From contig JAIRUY010000067.1 in assembly GCA_031254175.1 (NCBI GenBank), positions 1 through 14,035 of the forward strand: DNA of 14,035 nucleotides. The letters are read 5' to 3'. Positions 7,350 to 13,875 of the stretch are shown here, piece after piece. How positions within the stretch are numbered: the first letter of the stretch is position 1; every line of letters begins with the position of its first letter. The translations under genes and the position numbers were made by a program. The notes under the pieces were generated by a model, which saw nothing but the letters and a program-made list of their open reading frames with translations, was not told where the DNA came from and ran no database searches. The DNA comes from Treponema sp. Lineage in GTDB: Bacteria; Spirochaetota; Spirochaetia; Treponematales; Breznakiellaceae.

Positions 7350-8342
7350 TTACTCCCATTCAATGGTGGCAGGAGGTTTATTTGAAATGTCGAAGGTTAC
7401 CCGCCCTATCTCTTTTACCGAACTGGTGATACAGGCGGAAATTTCCAGAAGATCACGGGTTTCAAACGGATAGACTTCGGCAGTCATGCCATCGGCGCTG
7501 TTTATGGCACGCAAAGCGAGAACCCAGTCGTATTTGCGCACGCTGTTTGCGCCGTTTCCTGCGACACCAGTCGAGCGTACGGGCAGAAGCACTGTAAAAG
7601 CCTGCCAGATTTCTTCGTAAAGACTTTTACCTGCACGACTGCGGCGGCGCTTAAGTTCTTCTATATAAATGCTATCTGCTTCGCGCAGGATATCGCATTT
7701 TTCTCTTGTTACTTCACCCAGTATCCGCACCGCAAGACCGGGGCCGGGGAACGGATGGCGGCCGACAATTTCTTCATCAACGCCGAGATAACGCCCCAGT
7801 TTACGGACTTCGTCTTTGTAGAGACGAGCAAGCGGCTCAATGATTTTGCCGGCTTTGCGTTTTGCATTCACCAACGGGCTTGCAACATTGTGATGGCTTT
7901 TAATAATATCGGCCTTTCCGGCTTGTCCGCTTTCAATAACGTCTGCGCGTATAGTTCCCTGTGCAAGAAAATAATTTTCCGGCAGCCCAAGATGTACAAC
8001 TTCGCGCTCCTGAATCGTAATAAACAAATCGCCGATGATACGGCGTTTTTCTTCGGGCTCAGTAATGCCTTTTAATGCAGAAAGAAACTCGTGCTCGCAC
8101 ATGATTATGTGTATATTTTTTGCGCCGAGTTTTTCCAGACTGGCACGAACCAGCTCCGTTTCATTCTTGCGCATCAGGCCTGTGTCCATGTACATCAAAT
8201 GAATCTGTTCGCTTTTCAGCGCTTTTAGGAGAACGGCTCCTGCCACAGTGGAATCAACGCCGCCGGAAATTAAAAGCAATACAGGGCTGTCACCCGCGTG
8301 CGCCCTGATTGACTGAGACAGTTCTTCGAAAAGCTGCTCCAC
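7350..8342 (-). CDS. guaA: GMP synthase ATP-pyrophosphatase subunit, standalone (no glutaminase domain)
   Basis: It adenylylates XMP and replaces the adenylate with ammonia to give GMP. Most bacterial GuaA proteins are about 510-525 residues, with an N-terminal class I glutaminase. This one has 330 and begins at the PP-loop domain, as in archaeal two-subunit GMP synthases. Motifs: PP-loop SGGVDST at 26-32, DTGLMRKNE at 53-61, SHHNV at 149-153, RHPFPGPGLAVRILGEVT from 195, LPVRSTGVAG, and the dimerisation-domain end KPPATIEWE at 322-330. Residues 154-165 replace the usual GGLPE-like loop and are about three longer. About four extra residues (ANSV) follow VAGNG. The start is GTG with AGAGG six bases upstream. 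In-frame upstream codons reach the purA TAG after six codons, so no glutaminase domain has been missed. It follows purA in one transcription unit. Ammonia would come from a separate glutaminase or the medium. Confidence 0.9.
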   Translation of the reverse strand: MEQLFEELSQSIRAHAGDSPVLLLISGGVDSTVAGAVLLKALKSEQIHLMYMDTGLMRKNETELVRASLEKLGAKNIHIIMCEHEFLSALKGITEPEEKRRIIGDLFITIQEREVVHLGLPENYFLAQGTIRADVIESGQAGKADIIKSHHNVASPLVNAKRKAGKIIEPLARLYKDEVRKLGRYLGVDEEIVGRHPFPGPGLAVRILGEVTREKCDILREADSIYIEELKRRRSRAGKSLYEEIWQAFTVLLPVRSTGVAGNGANSVRKYDWVLALRAINSADGMTAEVYPFETRDLLEISACITSSVKEIGRVTFDISNKPPATIEWE

Positions 8343-8360
8343 TGTACGCCTCTGTTTTCC

Positions 8361-9590
8361 CTACTTGCCAAGCCATGGGCTCTTGCGGATTATCGTCGCT
8401 TTGCGGTCATAGCCGACAGAAACAATATCTACGGGAGTTTCGCAATAACGCTCAATAAAATTGATGTAATCCATTGCAGGTTCCGGGAATTCCTCATAGG
8501 TAAGCGCGCCGGCAAGATTCTTCTTCCATCCGGAGAAAGAACGCAGGACCGGCTTGGCCCGGTTTAATTCTTCGATTGAAGCAGGGAAAGACTCAATAAT
8601 TTTATCTCCGATACGGTAAGCGATGCAGGCTTTGACTTCCTCAAAAGTGTCGTATACATCAAGGTGAGTCATCACAAGGCTGTCAATCGAATTTGTAATA
8701 CAGGCATAACGAAGTGAAACCAAATCAAGATAACCGCAGCGGCGCGGCCTTCCGGTAGTAACTCCGTATTCCCGGCCGGTTTCGCGTACAAAACGGCAAA
8801 GCTCATCTTCGGAAGTTGGATCAAACTCGCTGGGAAGAGGCCCGTTTCCGACACGGGTAGAGTAAGCCTTAAAAACGCCGAGAACCTTGTCGATGGCACG
8901 CGGCCCGATACATCCGCCCACAGCAGCGCCGGCCGCAGATGACATTCCGCTGGATACAAAGGGATAAGTCCCGTGGTCAAGATCAAGAAGCGTCCCCTGC
9001 GCTCCTTCAAAAACTATCTGAGAGTTTTTCCTGTGCTTAAGGTATGCGCTTAAATCTATTGACATTTCAAGAAGCCTGTCGGTATACGGCGCCAGAAAAT
9101 CAAGGTCTTCCTTGTCAAGTTCATTCATTTTTTCTTTCCAGGCAAGATCGGCAATGCGGATGCCGTCTCTGTCGCATTTCATGGAATAAGTAATTCCGAT
9201 ACCGCGGCCTGTAACGCCGATTGGCTTCTTCCGCGCAGCGTCCCTGTCTTTGTCAATTTTAATATATTTAGGCAAAACAATATGAGCGCGGTCAGAAATT
9301 AGCACTCTTCCGCATGTATTTATTCCGCGATCTTCCAGCATTTTGATCTCGTCAAACAGCGCCTTGGGGTCTATAACCATGCCCGCGCCGAGAATTACTA
9401 TCTTATCTGGATAAAAAACCCCGGAAGGAATCAAATGCAGCGCGTATTCATCACCGCCGATTACAATAGTATGCCCGGCATTTGCGCCGCCGGCAAAACG
9501 CACAATTATTTGCGCTTCATTGGCCAAATAATCAACGATTTTCCCTTTTCCTTCATCACCCCATTGAGCGCCAATTACAACAACTTTCAA
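8361..9590 (-). CDS. purA: Adenylosuccinate synthetase
   Basis: It joins IMP and aspartate with GTP to form adenylosuccinate, the first step from IMP to AMP. At 409 residues it is slightly shorter than the usual 425-430. The P-loop GAQWGDEGKGK is at 7-17, with catalytic Asp12 and His40 (NAGHT) in place. IGVTGRGIG, TTGRPRRCGYLD and the C-terminal VGYDRKATI (usually VGPDR) also fit the family. The start is TTG at 9590-9588: the conserved N terminus begins exactly there, no ATG precedes it, and an in-frame stop lies at 9611-9609. The ribosome site is weak (GGGG six bases upstream). The guaA-type gene follows after 18 bases, giving a two-gene unit that balances adenine and guanine nucleotide branches. 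Confidence 0.96.
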   Translation of the reverse strand: MKVVVIGAQWGDEGKGKIVDYLANEAQIIVRFAGGANAGHTIVIGGDEYALHLIPSGVFYPDKIVILGAGMVIDPKALFDEIKMLEDRGINTCGRVLISDRAHIVLPKYIKIDKDRDAARKKPIGVTGRGIGITYSMKCDRDGIRIADLAWKEKMNELDKEDLDFLAPYTDRLLEMSIDLSAYLKHRKNSQIVFEGAQGTLLDLDHGTYPFVSSGMSSAAGAAVGGCIGPRAIDKVLGVFKAYSTRVGNGPLPSEFDPTSEDELCRFVRETGREYGVTTGRPRRCGYLDLVSLRYACITNSIDSLVMTHLDVYDTFEEVKACIAYRIGDKIIESFPASIEELNRAKPVLRSFSGWKKNLAGALTYEEFPEPAMDYINFIERYCETPVDIVSVGYDRKATIIRKSPWLGK

Positions 9591-9610
9591 AGAATACCCC
9601 CGATGCGACT

Positions 9611-9639
9611 ATTATGACGGAAAACTTTTTTTTCTACAA
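9611..9639 (-). promoter_or_regulatory. Candidate promoter of purA-guaA
   Basis: Read on the minus strand, TTGTAG (9639-9634, three of six matches) is followed after exactly 17 bases by CATAAT (9616-9611, five of six). Transcription would start around 9604, about 14 bases before the TTG start codon. It sits in the 82-base gap after cheB. No hairpin terminator for cheB was seen in this gap, so readthrough from cheB is also possible. Confidence 0.45.
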
Positions 9640-9672
9640 TGCGGCTTATTGAAAAACTGGCAAATGGTTTGT

Positions 9673-10812
9673 TTACCGCTGCGCTTTTGCTACTTCGCAG
9701 ATCCGGCGCGCCATGTTAGGCAAAGAAACCTGTTCCATAACGTGTCCCAATTCATAGGCAACGCGCGGCATTCCGTAAACGACAGCGCTGGCTTCGTCCT
9801 GACCGAGTGTCATTCCGCCTTCTTTATAAATTGTTCCAAGATGCTGCGCTCCGTCGCGTCCCATTCCCGTCATAATTACGCCCAATGCATGGTTGGAATA
9901 ATTCATGGCTACCGAAGCAAAAAGCACATCCGCCGAAGGCCGGTGGCCGGAAACAAGCGGATCATCGGAAAGACGGACGACAGCGCCGGCGGCTTTTTTT
10001 TCTACTTCCAGATGTTTGTTACCCTGGGCAATAAGTATTCTGCCGGGCTGGATGGGATCACCGTCTTCGGCTTCTTTGACATCCAAAGGACATATACGAT
10101 CAAGGCTCTTTGCAAATTCATTTGTAAAACCTGCCGGCATATGCTGAACTACCACAATTGGAATTTTCAGATCGGCATCCAGCTTGGAGAAGACAACCCT
10201 TAAAGCATCAGGGCCTCCTGTGCTGATACCGATTGCAATGATTTCTGTTTTGGCAGGACTACGCGCCCGCACAGGAGGCTGAGCAGGCTCAATAACCGGA
10301 GATGCTGCCAGCTTAAAATGGATTGCAACATCTGAATGTTTATCTGACGGTGTTTTTTCCTTATATTCAACAGGAGAAAGAACTTTTCTACCCTGCGTTT
10401 TACGGTAAGCGCCGCCGTATCCAAGGAGCTTGTTTACAAGCGTTTCTTTTACCACATGGATATCTTCTGATATAGAGCCTGAAGGTTTTTGAATAAAGTC
10501 ACTGGCGCCGAGGGAAAGAGCTTCCATTGTGATTTCCGCACCGCGGGCAGCAATAGATGAAAGAATTACAACAGGAACTGTAATTCCCTGCTTTTTGCGT
10601 TCTTTTAGAAATTCTATGCCGTTCATTTCCGGCATTTCCAAATCCAGAACGATAACGTCAGGATTTACACGGGGAATTTTTTGCAGGGCAAAAATGCCGT
10701 TCATTGCTTTTTCAGCAACTGCCAAACCGGGCGTATCTTCGATCATATGACCGATAAGATTACGCATTAACGCAGAGTCATCAACAATTAAAACTTGTAT
10801 TTCGTCAGCCAC
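9673..10812 (-). CDS. cheB: CheB, chemotaxis receptor glutamate methylesterase/deamidase response regulator
   Basis: It removes methyl groups from chemoreceptors when phosphorylated by CheA, giving adaptation together with CheR. The receiver domain (about 5-125) has the acidic pair Asp11-Asp12, phosphoacceptor Asp57 (VLDLEMPEMNG), Ser85-Ser86 and Lys109 (QKPSG). The methylesterase domain (about 188-375) has the triad Ser197 (GISTGG), His224 (QHMPAGFT) and Asp320 (GMGRDGA). The inter-domain linker, about 55 residues rich in Lys and Pro, is longer than that of the enteric enzyme. At 379 residues it is otherwise typical. The start is GTG with AGGAG upstream, nine bases after the cheR stop, so the two are co-transcribed. 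No other chemotaxis gene is in the window. Confidence 0.97.
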   Translation of the reverse strand: MADEIQVLIVDDSALMRNLIGHMIEDTPGLAVAEKAMNGIFALQKIPRVNPDVIVLDLEMPEMNGIEFLKERKKQGITVPVVILSSIAARGAEITMEALSLGASDFIQKPSGSISEDIHVVKETLVNKLLGYGGAYRKTQGRKVLSPVEYKEKTPSDKHSDVAIHFKLAASPVIEPAQPPVRARSPAKTEIIAIGISTGGPDALRVVFSKLDADLKIPIVVVQHMPAGFTNEFAKSLDRICPLDVKEAEDGDPIQPGRILIAQGNKHLEVEKKAAGAVVRLSDDPLVSGHRPSADVLFASVAMNYSNHALGVIMTGMGRDGAQHLGTIYKEGGMTLGQDEASAVVYGMPRVAYELGHVMEQVSLPNMARRICEVAKAQR

Positions 10813-10821
10813 TTATTTCTC

Positions 10822-11637
10822 CTAAGTGTTTTTTTGATATAATGTTGCCCAATCAGTTTTCAGGTATTCAAATTTGGTATCCATTCCAAACAATGATTCT
10901 GAATGACCGATAAATAAAAATGATTTGGCAGCCATAGAATCCCAGAAACGTTTAATGACGTTTGCCTGAGCTGCCTCATCAAAGTAAATAATAACATTCC
11001 GGCAAAACACAATGTCAAGATTTCTCTGTTGTGAATCGTTTTTAAGATTATGATAGTCAAATTTAATCTTTGTCCTAATTTTTTCCTTGACTTTGTATCC
11101 GCCGTCTACTTTGTCAAAATACTTCGCCAGATAATTATCGGGGATTCCGTCAATCCGGTTGTTCGCATAAAAGCCTTCTTTGGCAGTCATAAGACATTTA
11201 AGGGAAATATCACTTGCGAGAATTTCGAAATTCCAGGCCGAAGACAGAACTTCACTTAATAACATCGCAAGTGTGTAAGGTTCTTCACCGGTAGAACATC
11301 CGGCGCTCCAAATTCTTATTGTACCCGGAACCTTTCTGATACTTATAACCTGAGGAATAACATATTTTTCCAATGCGTCAAATTGAGCTTGATTTCTGAA
11401 AAACCGCGTCAAATTGGTCGTGATTGAATCAAGAAACTCTTTAAGTTCTTCTTTATTGCTTGTTATTAATTCATAATAAGCTGATACAGAATCGAGTTTT
11501 TTTTCCCGAAGCCGCTCTTTTAACCGGCTTTCCAAAATAGAACGGTTCGTTGGGGTAAAGGTAATACCGCTTTCAGCGTATATCAGGGTACGATACAACT
11601 CAAAATTAGCATCGTTAAAAAATACAGCATCCGCCAT
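10822..11637 (-). CDS. cheR: CheR, chemoreceptor glutamate O-methyltransferase
   Basis: It transfers methyl groups from S-adenosylmethionine to receptor glutamates, opposing CheB. The N-terminal helical CheR domain (about 8-80) ends in TTNLTRFFRN. The Rossmann methyltransferase domain follows, with the SAM-binding motif GCSTGEEPYT from 113, ASDIS, and the family motif FCRNVIIYFD near the C-terminal third. At 271 residues it has the normal length and lacks any tetratricopeptide extension. The start is ATG at 11637-11635, with no recognisable ribosome site. The promoter directly in front would start transcription at or next to this ATG, suggesting a leaderless message. It is followed by cheB after nine bases. 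Confidence 0.96.
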   Translation of the reverse strand: MADAVFFNDANFELYRTLIYAESGITFTPTNRSILESRLKERLREKKLDSVSAYYELITSNKEELKEFLDSITTNLTRFFRNQAQFDALEKYVIPQVISIRKVPGTIRIWSAGCSTGEEPYTLAMLLSEVLSSAWNFEILASDISLKCLMTAKEGFYANNRIDGIPDNYLAKYFDKVDGGYKVKEKIRTKIKFDYHNLKNDSQQRNLDIVFCRNVIIYFDEAAQANVIKRFWDSMAAKSFLFIGHSESLFGMDTKFEYLKTDWATLYQKNT

Positions 11638-11643
11638 ATATTA

Positions 11644-11672
11644 ATAGTATGTGACTATTTTCAACCTGTCAA
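11644..11672 (-). promoter_or_regulatory. Promoter of cheR-cheB, apparently leaderless
   Basis: On the minus strand a perfect TTGACA (11672-11667) is followed after 17 bases by TACTAT (11649-11644, four of six matches). The expected start, six to eight bases downstream, is 11638-11636, which coincides with the cheR ATG (11637-11635). The absence of a ribosome site agrees with this. No motility-type (FliA) promoter was seen. Confidence 0.6.
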
Positions 11673-11673
11673 T

Positions 11674-11682
11674 TGGTATAAA
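11674..11682 (+). promoter_or_regulatory. Extended -10 element for the gene divergent from cheR
   Basis: TGGTATAAA (11674-11682) has the TG extension and TATAAA hexamer of an extended -10 promoter, for which a good -35 is not required; none is visible. Transcription would start about 11689, some four bases before the ATG at 11693. It lies two bases from the cheR -35 element, so both promoters could not be occupied at once. Confidence 0.4.
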
Positions 11683-11692
11683 ATACATTATC

Positions 11693-12112
11693 ATGGAAAA
11701 AGTACAATTAATGCATTTGGAACTTCGTTCGTCTCTTTTTTATTCAAAAATTGAAGATTTACCGTCAGAAATTCATGAAAATGAGGAATTCCTCGTGCTT
11801 TATGAAATAGACTCCGGCCAAAGCCGCAATATTGAGCCTGAAAAGGAGTTGTTTATAAATTCTCTGATTTTTACCGGAAAAAAGGCAAAAAAAGCAGGCG
11901 ATTTGAGTGACGAATTATTACTTCCGGCGGGCAGTTATGTGTTTGTGCAGCACCGCGGCGCAATGCTGAGGCGGGAAGAATGGCTGGAAATGGCAATTGA
12001 ACTGCAAAAAGACTGCCTCTGGGAACGGTACAAACCGGGGAAGCTGCTATATATACGGTTTTTATTTGAGGACGGAAAGCCAGTTACACAACTATTCCGC
12101 CCTTGCGCCTAA
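11693..12112 (+). CDS. Hypothetical protein, about 139 residues, divergent from cheR
   Basis: I do not recognise a family. The protein is soluble, with no signal or membrane segment, and is acidic in its first half. The C-terminal half alternates beta-like stretches and an aromatic-rich segment (EEWLEMAIELQKDCLWERY, then GKLLYIRFLFEDG), which gives it the look of a small folded alpha/beta domain. The frame is open from a GTG at 11651, but that codon overlaps the cheR promoter, and ATG 11693 follows an extended -10 element. I chose the ATG, although no ribosome site precedes either. The stop codon TAA overlaps the TAG of the convergent gene by two bases. Codon use matches the neighbours. A link to chemotaxis is suggested only by position. 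Confidence 0.75.
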   Translation: MEKVQLMHLELRSSLFYSKIEDLPSEIHENEEFLVLYEIDSGQSRNIEPEKELFINSLIFTGKKAKKAGDLSDELLLPAGSYVFVQHRGAMLRREEWLEMAIELQKDCLWERYKPGKLLYIRFLFEDGKPVTQLFRPCA

Positions 12113-12810
12113 AATCTGTGTGCTTCTACCATGTAACGGATATCGAAACTGTTTTCCGCCGCGCGCCTCATTTCAATAACAAAAATTATGGATTCTCCGG
12201 TAGAGTCAATAATTACCCTTTTAAAGTTATATGAATTCACTCCCTGCCGTACAACGCTGGGGGTTCCTACAGTGTAATTTCTGATTTGGCCTTCCGGTGA
12301 ACGAACTTCCAGGTTAATATAAAATGAGGAACGGACATTTCGTCCTGTGCCGATTATGGACGGAATTAACTGCGCTCTGTAACTGTTTCCGGAAACAAAA
12401 TCACGAAAATCTATGATCTCTCCGCGTTCCGGCAGATTTCCAACTCTGGAAACATAAAGAGGCTGTCCCTTGTTATTATTATTTATGTTATAACGGCTGG
12501 TTAGATTTGAATTGCTTGCAAGAAGCTGGTGAAAAACCGCTGAACCGTCCTGCCCCGCTTTTATTGGCTCATTCAGTGTCCGGGAAACTCTTCCGTTCGG
12601 GACAAAAATATTTGCTGCCATATCCACGACATATAATTCAGCCCATGGTTTTAAAGAAGGCGACAATACTCCGTATTGACCAAACATATATGTTCTGCCA
12701 TCCGGGGAAAAGCCTAAATCAACAAAGACAGCATTATCTCCTGCCCAAAGAACAGAAGCGCAGGTTAAAAAAATAATCAGGATTGAAAATATAGCTTTCT
12801 TCAATAACAT
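12109..12810 (-). CDS. Secreted protein, DUF2259-like
   Basis: A 233-residue exported protein of unknown function. Residues 1-23 are a clear signal peptide (LLKK, then a hydrophobic run, ending VLWA before GDNA). The mature N terminus, FVDLGFSPDGRTYMFGQYG, followed by a beta-rich body, resembles the DUF2259 predicted secreted proteins that I associate with spirochaetes; this match is from memory. FSPDGRTYMFGQYG looks like a single propeller-like strand motif, but no repeat series is seen. The frame extends to an ATG at 12831, but the ATG at 12810-12808 has AAGGGG six bases upstream (12817-12822) and gives the better signal peptide. It converges on the preceding gene with a four-base overlap of the two coding regions. 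Confidence 0.8.
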   Translation of the reverse strand: MLLKKAIFSILIIFLTCASVLWAGDNAVFVDLGFSPDGRTYMFGQYGVLSPSLKPWAELYVVDMAANIFVPNGRVSRTLNEPIKAGQDGSAVFHQLLASNSNLTSRYNINNNNKGQPLYVSRVGNLPERGEIIDFRDFVSGNSYRAQLIPSIIGTGRNVRSSFYINLEVRSPEGQIRNYTVGTPSVVRQGVNSYNFKRVIIDSTGESIIFVIEMRRAAENSFDIRYMVEAHRF

Positions 12811-12859
12811 GGATTTCCCCTTAACTCCCATTATCGGTATTATTTTCCAAAGCTATAGC

Positions 12860-12898
12860 GGCCTTTTGAGATAACTCGGTTAGTTATCTCAAAAGGCC
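12860..12898. repeat. Perfect 17-bp hairpin I
   Basis: The arm GGCCTTTTGAGATAACT (12860-12876) and its exact reverse complement (12882-12898) are separated by the five-base loop CGGTT. It lies 50 bases upstream of the secreted-protein gene, in the gap between two divergent genes. It is not a convincing terminator, since no gene ends here. Confidence 0.9.
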
Positions 12899-12902
12899 TG
12901 CA

Positions 12903-12927
12903 GTTTTTAGGCTTTCAGCCTAAAAAC
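12903..12927. repeat. Perfect 11-bp hairpin II
   Basis: The arm GTTTTTAGGCT (12903-12913) and its exact reverse complement (12917-12927) are separated by the loop TTC. With one bulged A the stem can gain three more pairs (GCA with TGC). It starts four bases after hairpin I. Its arms carry A/T runs that resemble terminator tracts in both directions, but neither flanking gene ends here. Confidence 0.88.
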
Positions 12928-12945
12928 ATGCTAAATATTTAAGGA

Positions 12946-12977
12946 AGTTGTTCTGAAACTGAAGTTTCAGAACAACT
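12946..12977. repeat. Perfect 14-15-bp hairpin III
   Basis: The arm AGTTGTTCTGAAACT (12946-12960) and its exact reverse complement (12963-12977) flank a two-base centre; sterically this is a 14-bp stem with loop TGAA. The last base of the right arm is the first T of a perfect TATAAT. The hairpin therefore fills the region where a -35 element and spacer would be. Confidence 0.9.
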
Positions 12978-12982
12978 ATAAT
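12977..12982 (+). promoter_or_regulatory. Perfect -10 hexamer before membrane-protein gene
   Basis: TATAAT at 12977-12982 would start transcription near 12989, about 25 bases before the TTG start at 13014. No -35 match is present at 16-18 bases (TGAAAC at 17). Hairpin III occupies that stretch instead. If this is a promoter, it would need an activator, or it may be affected by cruciform formation. Confidence 0.4.
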
Positions 12983-13013
12983 ACCTTGTGAGAATGAATG
13001 TTTTTGGCTAAAC

Positions 13014-13868
13014 TTGGGCATTACGCTTTCTGAAAGAAACACCTTTTTCAAAACCGGAATAATTCTTTGCTCATGTTTTATTCTTCTGGTAATATCTGTT
13101 TCTTTCATAATAATTCCCTTTTATTCAGAGATGAAGGAAAATACAAACTATCCGGCAAACAGCGGCCGTCCTGAGTACATATTTCAGGCAATTACCGGCA
13201 AGTTTCTGGAAAATAATTATTTGGCTGTTCACGTTTCTCTTGCGTTGGCAGTTTTATTTTCCTTTACCGGAATGTTATTTATTTATTTTTATTTTGAGCG
13301 GACTTCTGCCCCGGAAATACTGTATATTTCCATTTTCACGTTTTCTTTCTCTCTGGAGATTGTCCGTTTAATTCTTCCCCTTCATTTGATTTATACTTTT
13401 CCTTTATCATATTTAGTCGGCTCTTCCCGGCTGCTGCTGTTTGCCAGATGTTTCGGCGTCTTCTCCATCTTTACCGCCAGTGTATGCGCCGCCGGCCTTG
13501 AAGTACAAAAAACACGCAACATAATAGTGATAATTACAATCGCCGTCCTTCTTATTGTTTTAAGCGTACCGGTTAATTCTCAAAGCTGGGACACCAGTTT
13601 GAATATGACCAAAGGTTTTCCTTCCATGTTCAGATTCATTGAAGCATTTTTATTTATCGCTTCTGTACTTACCTTTTTTGTCGCTGCAAAAGTCCGTGAC
13701 ACAAGAGAATATATTTTTGTCGGAATTGGGGTTGTGTTTGCATTTATCGGCAGAAGCATACTTCTTGGGACAGACAACTGGACAGGCCCTGTTCCGGGTA
13801 TCTTGCTGCTGTCATTTGGTATATGGTTTATCTGCTCAAAATTACACAAAATACACCTTTGGCTGTGA
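13014..13868 (+). CDS. Hypothetical integral membrane protein, about eight helices
   Basis: I do not recognise the family. The 284-residue protein has an N-terminal helix (about 13-37). A polar segment of about 30 residues (ENTNYPANSGRPEYIF) is probably outside the membrane. Seven closely spaced helices follow, near 66-93, 98-126, 130-158, 164-184, 199-221, 227-246 and 256-274. The end is short and positively charged (KLHKIHLWL). One helix followed by a loop and seven helices recalls 7TM receptor-like sensors, but there is no output domain in this frame. The start is uncertain: TTG 13014 has no ribosome site, yet it is the only start before the first helix. ATG 13131 would remove that helix. 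The frame is open from 12963. It faces away from the secreted-protein gene across the hairpin cluster. Confidence 0.7.
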   Translation: MGITLSERNTFFKTGIILCSCFILLVISVSFIIIPFYSEMKENTNYPANSGRPEYIFQAITGKFLENNYLAVHVSLALAVLFSFTGMLFIYFYFERTSAPEILYISIFTFSFSLEIVRLILPLHLIYTFPLSYLVGSSRLLLFARCFGVFSIFTASVCAAGLEVQKTRNIIVIITIAVLLIVLSVPVNSQSWDTSLNMTKGFPSMFRFIEAFLFIASVLTFFVAAKVRDTREYIFVGIGVVFAFIGRSILLGTDNWTGPVPGILLLSFGIWFICSKLHKIHLWL

Positions 13869-13875
13869 TATATAC

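Noticed and set aside
7063..7473. Plus-strand frame across gntR, its promoter and the end of guaA
   Set aside because: It is antisense to two well-supported genes and a promoter, with no family resemblance.
7350..8342. guaA as a gene truncated by frameshift or sequencing error
   Set aside because: purA occupies the DNA immediately upstream, and a proper ribosome site precedes the GTG. No remnant of a glutaminase domain exists in any frame in the 18-base gap.
9620..9634. T-run after purA promoter region as a cheB terminator
   Set aside because: The run of T is on the plus strand, so a cheB transcript would carry a run of A. No GC-rich hairpin is next to it.
9649..10203. Long plus-strand frame opposite cheB
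   Set aside because: It is a shadow of the GC-biased cheB codons, and cheB is certain by its catalytic motifs.
12811..12831. ATG at 12831 as start of the secreted protein
   Set aside because: It has no ribosome site and would put seven extra residues before the signal peptide. AAGGGG fits the ATG at 12810.
12860..12977. Hairpins as rho-independent terminators
   Set aside because: The flanking genes both start next to this gap and point away from it. No transcript is known to end here, and the U-tracts are not placed as expected.
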